NCBI GenBank assembly: GCA_964017125.1
Contig: OZ024904.1
Span: forward strand, 1,239,152 to 1,303,151
Reading direction: 5' to 3'
DNA: 64,000 nt
DNA from: Flabesymbios commensalis
Lineage: Eukaryota; Annelida; Polychaeta; Terebellida; Flabelligeridae
The notes beneath the pieces were generated by a model, which saw only the letters and a list, made by a program, of their open reading frames with translations, made no database searches and was not told the DNA's origin. The first letter of the stretch is position 1, and each line of letters begins with the position of its first letter. This document shows, one piece after another, positions 56,004-64,000 of this stretch. Position numbers and translations under genes: made by a program.

Positions 56004-56763
56004 TCGTTAGTTGGTGTTCAAACCAACACTGGGCTTCTTTCGTATGATTACAAGCACAGCTGAATGGGATAGGGTCAGCATGCTCATTGGTTTTCTATAC
56101 AAGGTCGGTAACTCATGGAAATCATGGAAGCAACAATCTCAACATACTAGGCCTATTTGTTCACGCCCGCACGCACGCACCATAGGGGCTATTCAGCGCC
56201 ACTATTCGATCGTGTAAACCTAAAAGGCAGTAACTTCTCAATATAATAGTAGGCTGAATACTGCAGTGTATCATTCACTACAATTCGCAATTTGTTGGAA
56301 ATAGTGCTTCTGTCAGAATCGAACTCGTATAATGTGTATTAATGCACGTAAATTATGAGATCTCCGTTTGAAAATTCATCAATAATTTGCTACAAGAACT
56401 AGGTATGACATGGTAGGATTTGTTTGGTAGAAAAAAAGTCTACATAGTCCATTTCTCATTTTAAAATGACGAAGATTTGATAGTTTCCTTCCCTCAGTAG
56501 AAGTATAGACATGACAGTGACTGTCACCGCATAGACACATCCCAATTTCCCGTGATTACAAGGGTCGGGCTAAATACTGGAAGCGCTAGGTTTGTCCCAG
56601 AGCGTAAACAACGGTAATTAGGCCATGAATGACGTCACGGACCACGAGGTTTACTGCGAGAGGACACGAGATCTGAAGTGGATTACCGTCCCAACAAGAC
56701 GCCGGCCCCAGTGGCCCTTTCTGCTCGAAAAACAAACATTCACGTCGAATCCTTGTAATGTCA

Positions 56764-57130
56764 TGCTATGCCACGCCATGCCATAGGATTCCATGAGATG
56801 CCATGCCATATCATGCCATGCCATACCACGTCACGCCATGCCATGCCATGCCATGCCATGCCATGCCATGCCATGCCATGCCATGCCATGCCATGCCATG
56901 CCATGCCATGCCATGCCATGCCATGCCATGCCATGCCATGCCATGCCATGCCATGCCATGCCACGTCATGCCATGCCATGCCATGCCATGCCATGCCATG
57001 CCATGCCATGCCATGCCATGCCATGCCATGCCATGCCACGCCACGCCACGCCATGCCATGCCATGCCATGCCACCCCATGCCATGCCATGCCATGCCACG
57101 TCATTCCATGCCATGTTACGTCTTTCTAAA
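56764..57130. repeat. (CCATG)n pentanucleotide array
   Basis: About 70 units with CCACG, TCATG and CCATA variants, fraying into 57240. Open frames on both strands are artefacts. Confidence 0.98.
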
Positions 57131-57771
57131 CCATGCCATTCCATGTCATTCATAGGATGGTATGCCATGCCATGTCATGTCATACCATCGCATGCTACGT
57201 CATTCCATGCCATATATTATCTTGCAAACCATACCATACCATTTCTAGGGTCCTGACCAGATATTGGTTAGTGGTGGGCGCTCTTGACACCAAAATGTCA
57301 ATTTTTATACTACAGCCATGCTTTTATACTCAAAATACTCAATTTTCCATGTTTTTTCCAACTGTTGTGGTGGGCGGCATGTCAGAGTGCTGGGTACGGC
57401 TGCCCAGTGCCGCTCATGTGCACCGTGGGCAGAACCATGTCATTCATAGGATGTGATGCCAGGTCATGCCACTGTTCATTTAACACACGCATTCATCCAA
57501 TTACCTCCAATCAGTGAATGCCTCTGATTATACAAATCTTGGAGGGAAATATTTTTTGATGAAAATAATCTGTTTCAATTAAATATTTGATGACGTCAAT
57601 ATTGGATGTAAACATCCGGAACGTTAGGTTTTTGAACCACCTCATTACGCACTAGTTCTCGTCAATGTTTTCATTTTTAAAATGGAGCATTTGAACGCGG
57701 ATCGACTTCGACAGTAATTTATTTGAATTTATCAGAAAAATTTCATTTCAATGTGTCTGTCACGCTGTCGT

Positions 57772-57842
57772 ATAAGGCCAAAAGGCAGTATCTGCTTACT
57801 TTACAAGTAAGCAGATACTGCCTTTTGGCCTTGCAGAGCAAT
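57772..57842. mobile_element. Hairpin, TAACTGC family
   Basis: AAGGCCAAAAGGCAGTATCT, GCTTACTTTACAAGTAAGC and the mirror; perfect over about 27 bp arms. Confidence 0.9.
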
Positions 57843-57869
57843 GTGGTCATAACATACAGACGTCTTATT

Positions 57870-57935
57870 TTTGCGACACCGGCCCAACGTTGAAACTACA
57901 TTGGTTTGATGTCTCGAGTTGTTTGCGAAACATGC
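57870..57935. mobile_element. PAL-A right half
   Basis: GCGACACCGGCCCAACGTTG to CTCGAGTTGTTTGCG. Confidence 0.72.
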
Positions 57936-57949
57936 ATCATCGTTTTTGA

Positions 57950-58565
57950 ATAATAGCTTCAATATTGTGAATAAATTTAAATTTATTAAGCTTTATATAA
58001 GTACAAGTACATGTGTGTAAAATATACATGAATAAAACTGTACATACAGAGGCAAGTGGCGACAGGTGACCAGCACCTATACGAGGCCACTTCCCTTAAT
58101 GTAAAAAAGGCTGTTTATACACTATTAACAGACCTAAACAATTTGACAGATATAGGGTTAAAAACTCAAAAAGCTGAGCAAACAATGCTCGAAGTAAAAT
58201 ATCAATTAAAAATAACATAGCCAATTATAATGACTTAAAGATTATTATAGTTTAAATGTTACTAAGTATTTAAAAATTACAATAAGATGTCACAGTAACA
58301 TATTTTTTATTCTATTGCACACACACGGCTGACATCTGCAAGTAGACGTCCAAGAACACAAATCGTTAACATTAAATGACTGTTGTAATTTTAATTTATA
58401 GTGAAGCATTAGCTGGTATTTGAACGAGGTAACAGAAGTTGAGTCCCGGATCTGTATTGGAAGAGAATCCCATTCACTTACAATTCTAAACGAATATGGA
58501 TTAGCCATGGTAATACTGGACCCGTATATGCACGCTTTCGACTAGATTTGAGGAATTGATATTTT
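57950..58565 (-). mobile_element. LINE 3' end: C-terminus of reverse transcriptase ORF and 3' UTR
   Basis: On the minus strand 58555-58290 reads KACIYGSSITMANPYSFRI, then VSEWDSLPIQIRDSTSVTSF and KYQLMLHY. The F-R-x-V-x-x-WDSLP ... S-V-x-x-FK-x-x-L pattern is the usual C-terminus of ORF2 in Jockey/CR1/RTE-like LINEs. A stop just upstream (TAG in QI*SKAC) and lack of the RT core show a short 5'-truncated, decayed copy. The 300 bp 3' UTR ends around 57955. Clade not determined. Confidence 0.78.
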
Positions 58566-58621
58566 TAGATAAATATAAATATATTTTTTTCATTTGATGC
58601 TGAGAATTGCATTAGTTTCAA

Positions 58622-58905
58622 ATTAACCTTTTTAGACATTAGATTCCGACGTCTATAGTCGTCAGATTCCAACGTTTTAGTCGCTCCCCCCCTATGCTGG
58701 TTTAGTGTTGGGCCACCGTCTGCGACGCTGGCCCAACATTAAACCAGCATAGGGTCCGCACTGATAGAATAAAATATTTATAATAGTCGTAGACCCATAA
58801 CATGGGTATTCAAATGAGCTAAGACATTTATGATAATTTTTAAAAATAATGAGCTGTTTGGTCTCCATGGTTTATACAAAAATATTTCCGAGCTGTAAAC
58901 GTTAA
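58622..58905 (+). mobile_element. PAL-B element with PAL-A core inserted in its stem
   Basis: TAGACATTAGATTCCGACGT, GTCGCTCCCCCC on the left; GGTCCGCACTGATAGAATAA and the tail on the right. The right stem is cut by the palindrome at 58692-58751. Confidence 0.78.
58692..58751. mobile_element. PAL-A core nested in PAL-B
   Basis: CTATGCTGGTTTAGTGTTGG and mirror around CGTCTGCGACG; lacks the CAGCAAACAC ends. Confidence 0.8.
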
Positions 58906-58964
58906 TTACATTTAACTAGCTCACATTTCAGGAGAATACAGAAGACATGAACATGACATGCAGA

Positions 58965-59052
58965 ACACATCGTCGCCTCGGAGCTAAAGGATCCTATCTG
59001 ACACTCGTCAGAGTGGCAGATAGGATCCTTTAGCTCCGAGGCGACGACATGT
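58965..59052. repeat. Long hairpin, about 35 bp arms
   Basis: CGTCGCCTCGGAGCTAAAGG, ATCCTATCTG and the exact mirror, loop of about 14 bp. Confidence 0.92.
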
Positions 59053-59185
59053 ACTAAGACATTAAATCATACATTTCTTGAATATATAACACCAATAATT
59101 GTAAATTCTAAGAGTTTAAATATGGGAAGATTTGTCAGTCATTTGAAGCTGGCTATTCCCACCACAAAACAATTGTCGACTATAA

Positions 59186-59530
59186 ATGCAAAAGCCTAAG
59201 GACGAGATCAATGATGTGGGAGTGTTTTTATCGGGAATTTATATTTTTGATCATTGCCATTCCGCTTTGATGTCAGATCCATCGAGAGCAGATGGAAAGG
59301 ACAGATTTTCAGGCAGGTTTTTAGGTGGCAAGTACTATGAAGGAGCGGGAGACGTGCTCTCGTTTTTTCCCACTTCAATAATTGAGTGGTTTCTGGGAAC
59401 TGGGACAAAATCAGTGCAGGAAGCGTTCCCATGGGAACCCAGGAAACAGCTTATGTGGGCTGGTCACCATGGAGACGTTAACCCCATCAGCTCTCGTCAT
59501 TTGCCTTACGTAGTCTTACGGGTGGTGTGA
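59186..59530 (+). other. Unassigned 114-codon open frame
   Basis: An ATG-started frame with no repeat character, reading for example SRADGKDRFSGRFLGGKYY. It has no recognised domain, no start context or splice signals that I can defend, and lies inside the inferred PKC intron. It may be chance; the surrounding 59160-59600 is unlike the families above. Confidence 0.15.
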
Positions 59531-59715
59531 CCGTGCTGATCAATTTGAGAAAATGATTTTGTAGAGTCTGGGGACTCAACAAGTAAAGGTGGGAGGGGGG
59601 AACACACCATGCGGCCAGTTATCCCAGAAACATGTAGACAAGGGCCCGGTTTCCCCAACCCACTTTAGTCAAGATTTTATCAGCTGCAGTCTTTAATAGC
59701 AATTCTGTCTTAAAA

Positions 59716-59968
59716 CCCTTTAAGCCCTCACGATGCATAAAATAAAGCATAATTTTACATCTCTGAAAACAGACCTAATTTCCTACAACTAGGTGTTTTC
59801 GAATGAAAATTTCCATGAAACTGGTTTATTAATACATGGTAATTTTCTTTAATTTCTCACCCACTTCAAGTCGTCTTCATCCACTACAAGTCGAGAATTG
59901 CGACAGCAATTCGCGGCTTGTAGTGGATGAAGATGACTATGGTAAATTCAGGATTGAAATGGTTATAC
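59716..59968 (-). mobile_element. PAL-C element
   Basis: CTTTAAGCCCTCACGATGC to CAGGATTGAAATGGTTA. Confidence 0.88.
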
Positions 59969-60247
59969 AAGTGATCGAGTCTCAACCAAAATCCGTGGGC
60001 TTAAGACTCGAGTTAAATCCAGGCCGAGCTAGCTGATTGAAAGATTTTCAAAGCCTGTTGAACTATCGGCCAAATGGTCATTTATAAAAGGGTTGTACTT
60101 CTCTATGTCAAGTATCAGTGCATGCTGTTACTAGCGCCACACCCACGAGCCCGTGGCGCGAGGTGCCGACAGGGAGAGACTGCTCTGGTCACAGAATGGT
60201 ATCAGTGCTGATATTTGAAACAGGAAAATGCAACACGATAATAATCA

Positions 60248-60480
60248 ATCCTTTAGCGTGGCGACCGGCTTTTTATGTCAGCTTCTGACGTCTAAAAACG
60301 TCAGAATCTGACGTCTAAAGCCGATCCCTGCACCGAATATGTAAAATATTTATAATAGCCGGTAGACCCATAACATGTATTCAAATGAAGCGGAAAGAGC
60401 TAACTAAGACATTTATGATGCTTTTATATTGGAAAAACCCTTTGGTCTCCACGGTTTATACAAAAATAGCAATCTGATAA
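60248..60480 (+). mobile_element. PAL-B element, right end missing
   Basis: CCTTTAGCGTGGCGACCGGC, TTCTGACGTCTAAAAACGTC and the tail to GGTTTATACAAAAATA. Confidence 0.8.
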
Positions 60481-60567
60481 CTCGGGGGTCGAATATTCTG
60501 CGGACGTAAAAAATGGAGGGAAATACTTCTATCATCTCCGCAATTTCTACTCAAGAGTTCTCACTGG

Positions 60568-60648
60568 ACACATGACGTTGTTGCGATGTTTAATCAACGT
60601 CAGTCACATTGATTTACCGTCGCAACAACGTCTTGTGCCCAGTGGTTT
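60568..60648. mobile_element. Palindrome with GACGTTGTTGCGA arms
   Basis: ACACATGACGTTGTTGCGAT faces GTCGCAACAACGTCTTGTG; organisation like PAL-A, sequence unrelated. Confidence 0.75.
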
Positions 60649-60874
60649 GTGTAGTAATTAACACCCCATAGCTTGTCTTAGAATACACCTGTGACGCTTG
60701 TGACGCCAGTCTTGTGGTTAAAACAGCAGATTCGAATCTACTAATCTGGATTTTCATTTGATTTTAATGTGACTACAGTGACCATGACAAGGGCTTCACG
60801 CTAACAGTGAAATATGGGTTCTCCTGAACTAATTGGAGCTCATGTACCTAGGTGTAATTAGGGTCGAAGACAAG

Positions 60875-60960
60875 ACGTAATTACGATAGATCCATAGATC
60901 TGAATACATTCGGATCCACGAATCTATCGATTGTCGTTCTTTCCCCACGACATATTCTAC
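60875..60960 (+). mobile_element. PAL-H hairpin
   Basis: TTACGATAGATCCATAGATC with GGATCCACGAATCTATCGAT and GTCGTTCTTTCC. Confidence 0.78.
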
Positions 60961-61345
60961 ACACATGTCATTAGTGAATACAGTGACTGTCGATCACCTT
61001 TGGTGGTATTGATTTAACAATATATATCACTTGTAATTACAATCAGTGTACTATCGTGACGTTATATCATGCTCATTTACCAAGTAACGAGGCGCATTTT
61101 TGTGTTTTGTAATTTTCTAAATTTGTTTATTTTGTTGTGCAGAATATTGTTATAGCCTATGACCAAGGTCTCACTAAAATACATCACCAAGATGATATAC
61201 TACAATATCACATTCTGAATTTATATTGACATCACAGTGATATATGTAGCGAGACACAGCTTCAAGTAGGCGAAAATTTAAATAAGTTGACCTAATACAG
61301 GGTCAACTGAAATCGAGGAAGTACCTATTATATCATGTAAAACAA

Positions 61346-61661
61346 AATGAAATGAAATGAATCGGGCTTTAGGCCACCTTTGTGCACATATAGGCTAAAC
61401 TGGGCCAGGAGAACCTCCTGAGGATGGTGAGATGATTGAGATGACACTGTCCTCCAGACACAGGATTCGAAATTCGAGCCCTGGCGGTCTGAGGCCGAGC
61501 ACGCTACCTCTCGGTCACGGAGGCTCCCCACAATACTAACTTTCACACGTGGATGGGGAAGAAACAATTTTGTTTCTTTCAAACCGCCGAGACCGGGAAC
61601 CGAACCCCGGACTCTGGCGTGAAAGGCAGCGGTGCTAACCACTACCCTAGGGCCCCCGCCC
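61346..61661 (-). mobile_element. Dimeric tRNA-derived SINE, full length
   Basis: Second full copy, opposite orientation, both tRNA-like units and tail. Target duplication ATCATGTAAAACAA (61332-61345) and ATCATGTGAAACAA (61662-61675). Confidence 0.93.
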
Positions 61662-61699
61662 ATCATGTGAAACAAGTGTAGTATCTACCACTCCTATAT

Positions 61700-61935
61700 A
61701 TTCTTACACTCGATGTCAAGTAGTATCGTAACGTACACGTAGTTTTCACAGTGAGACGTATATCGGTATCAGCCTATATCACACTCTTAGTTTGAACAGC
61801 AATGGCAGTTATGTCATTCATGCTTGAATCGTATGAGAAAATACACTTTATTTATTGGACGAGTGCTGTATTTTCCCATATCGCACTCAAATTAACACCG
61901 TTTGAATATCATATTTTTTTCATCTAAGCATTTCT
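61700..61935 (-). mobile_element. PAL-R related repeat
   Basis: TTTTCACAGTGAGACGTATA and TAGTTTGAACAGCAATG mirror 31090-31150; then GAGAAAATACACTTTATTTA to GTATTTTCCCATATCGCAC. Confidence 0.65.
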
Positions 61936-62315
61936 TCAAAAAGGCTGTTACTTAAATACCTGATAAAAGTAGGTCTGAAATTAAGTCAGTATCATTTATG
62001 TATACAGAATCAGAGGCTGCATGTATGATGGTGACACAATAACAGGTTATGCGTTCTATGCGTCACTCAATTTTAGCGGAGGGCTTCAATGGCTCCATCA
62101 CACATAAAGACCACACCCTTCCTGGCGAATAGCTTCCCACGATCTGCCGACCCTCACGGCTGCGCGCGCAGGTACTATTGAATTTGTCATTGAACAGGAC
62201 TCGTTTGACACGACTTGACCTTGTTCGTGTTTGGCGGGAAATCAGGGAGCATTGATTGACTCGCCAATGAAGGTTGATGCCATCAGCGTGAGGGTAGAAT
62301 TCCATAATCACACGG

Positions 62316-62410
62316 ATTTCCCAATATTGGGTTAAAGCTGGACCAACGTCTGCGACGCTGGCCCAACATTAACCTAACATTGGTTGAACGCTTATCGTTG
62401 GCTGTGATTC
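62316..62410. mobile_element. PAL-A copy
   Basis: CCAATATTGGGTTAAAGCTG to AACGCTTATCGTTGGCTG. Confidence 0.8.
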
Positions 62411-62507
62411 CCCGATGACCTGGATTCACTGCGATGTGTCCTCTAGAATTCCCAAGGTCACCTACATTACGACTGGCGGTCATCCTGTATTCATTGAGTT
62501 CAGAGTG

Positions 62508-62650
62508 GATGGTACATGAGCTAACGCGGTAAAGTAACGTGATAATATCTAGTGCTTCATCCAGAGATAGATGATGGATGGTACAACTAACGCGCCAAAG
62601 TAACTTGGTAATATCTATGGCTTCATCGACAGATAGATGGATGGATGCTA
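62508..62650. repeat. Two tandem units of about 70 bp
   Basis: GATGGTACATGAGCTAACGC and AAAGTAACGTGATAATATCT recur at 62577. Confidence 0.8.
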
Positions 62651-62769
62651 CGGTGAAGCGTTTACAGTGAATTCATTGGTTTCGAATACAGAGAAAATAA
62701 AATCTACTGCAAAATCTGAAATATTTTTCTGTGAAATTTTTGTATTGACATCTGATTCGCCCTTAGTTT

Positions 62770-63010
62770 AACCCTTCAGCCCTTATAAACATGACATTTA
62801 TTTATATAAACTATGCATGGCGATCAAATGTTTTATATTTAATTTGAAATCATCATAAATGTCTTACTTAGCTCTTCCCGCTTTATTTGAATACCTATGT
62901 TATGGGTGTACGTACGGCCATTATAAAGATTATAATTCTTTCAGTGTGTGGATCGACTTTAGACGTCATAATCTGACGTATATGGACGGGCACAGCGCTG
63001 AAAGGGTTAA
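62770..63010 (-). mobile_element. PAL-B element
   Basis: TTAACCCTTCAGCCCTTATA to GCGCTGAAAGGGTTAA. Confidence 0.87.
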
Positions 63011-63104
63011 AGCTCTAAGCGTGACCATTGTCGTTTTTAAACTATTTTATTAGCATTATCATCTGGAAATAAAATGTCGCAGCCAAAGCTGGGTACCTGA
63101 TGAC

Positions 63105-63430
63105 TACGTCAAGGAGAAAGAACGAAATTCGATAGATTCGTAGATCTGAATGTACGAGGCGCGCAGCGCCGAGTTAATTCAGATCTACGAATCTATCGTA
63201 ATTGAGTTCTTTTTCGACTTAAAATACACAATACACAAAATAGGTACATGTGCTCCAAGAATTGATAAAATAGTCAGTATGGTTAACCAAGAACCATTAG
63301 TCATGTAGTGTTCATGGTAAAACCTGCATGATAATCACTGTGCCCGCCCGGACCATGATGAAAAATAACAGTAGATTTGTAGATCCGAATCTACTGTTTT
63401 CACAATAGACTGACGTTACCGTTGTATAAT
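63105..63430 (+). mobile_element. PAL-H composite element
   Basis: First hairpin AATTCGATAGATTCGTAGAT with GATCTACGAATCTATCGTAA around GAGGCGCGCAGCGCC; second hairpin AACAGTAGATTTGTAGATCC with GAATCTACTGTT. Same order and spacing as 25325-25590. Confidence 0.8.
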
Positions 63431-63731
63431 AAATAACTATAATCATGATAATGGTAGAGATGCCATTTTGTAGTCGTTGCAAAACTAAATCTAAAGTTTA
63501 GAGCCATTTGTTGTTGTGATATTTTTCGTGCAGAAATACTTCACTAACAGATAAAATGTTGAATTAAACCATGTGTTTTTCATGTCAGTATCACAGGTCT
63601 CTTTTATATTTTTCTTCCTATTCCCCGATGTGTTCCCGCGGAGTTAGATATCTGGTTGCTACGGGTGACACATCAGATGTAAGTCCAGCACCCATTAATC
63701 ACCGGGTATGACGCCATATTGCACCGCTAAC

Positions 63732-63840
63732 GGTATTAGGAACACCCCAGACATTGACCCAATGCTGGTTTAATGTTGGGCCAGCGTCGCAGACGGTGGA
63801 CCAACATTAAACCAACGTTGTGTCAGTTTATCTTGTTGGA
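63732..63840. mobile_element. PAL-A copy, well preserved
   Basis: GGAACACCCCAGACATTGAC to TCAGTTTATCTTGTTGG around CGTCGCAGACG. Confidence 0.87.
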
Positions 63841-64000
63841 CGTCGGACGTATACATCACAATGAACAGGAGCGCATTAATATTTCAGGTGATGCGTCTGG
63901 CACACGTAGTTTACGCACTCTCTCCTCTGCCTTTTTACCGCTGATTTCTGTCGCCGCTGATGTTACTGCGCGGCGACACGAAACGCGAAATACGGCGCAT

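Noticed and set aside
56761-57256. Frames with HAMPC and WHGMA repeats
   Set aside because: CCATG array, open on both strands.
61328-61675. 115-codon minus-strand frame
   Set aside because: Coincides with the full-length SINE and its target duplications.

Overview
This window is non-coding-rich eukaryotic DNA, about 64 kb of AT-rich sequence from an invertebrate animal. The only host gene I can prove is a conventional (calcium- and diacylglycerol-type) protein kinase C on the + strand. Three small exons with consensus GT-AG borders and matching phases sit at 3050-3081 (32 bp), 19673-19755 (83 bp) and 36476-36584 (109 bp). Spliced in order they read through the end of the first C1 zinc finger (C1A), the linker, and most of the second (C1B). 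The first exon (pseudosubstrate) and everything after C1B (C2 and kinase domains) are not in the window. Nearly all of the window is therefore intron: the end of intron 1, introns 2 and 3 of about 16.6-16.7 kb each, and at least 27 kb of the next intron.

The introns are packed with short non-autonomous elements, most of them fold-backs. I separate about a dozen families by sequence. PAL-A (over 40 copies) is an imperfect palindrome of about 100 bp with CAGCAAACAC/GTGTTTGCTG ends and a CGTCGCAGACG centre. PAL-B, C, D, E and F are 225-260 bp elements that share TTAACCCTT/AAGGGTTAA ends but have unrelated interiors, each carrying its own subterminal hairpin; PAL-G (375 bp, a nearly complete fold-back) and PAL-J also end at TTAA. 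These look like piggyBac-type TTAA MITEs. PAL-H, I, M, O and R are further repeated families. Several are nested in one another, which gives relative ages and empty-site evidence.

Other content: a dimeric tRNA-derived SINE (full copies at 10813-11123 and 61346-61661, a shortened copy at 53128-53384, and pieces); a second tRNA-headed SINE at 6536-6923 resembling the Nin/Meta-SINE type; another tRNA-like head at 48324; a 5S rRNA-derived sequence at 47400-47508; the 3' end of a LINE at 57950-58565; a 1.33 kb element with CAGGG termini at 20648-21978; and long simple repeats (ATCGT, GAAT, GTCG, CATT/CGTT, CCATG) and minisatellites of 17, 29, 69, 110 and 120 bp.

The organism is probably a lophotrochozoan, perhaps a mollusc. 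This is inference from the PKC protein sequence, the tRNA/5S SINE types, TTAGGG-like tracts and the very high MITE load; nothing in the window fixes the species. The most interesting observations are that splice-site-proximal sequence is locally duplicated at all three PKC exons, and that a set of otherwise unrelated hairpin elements shares one terminal module.
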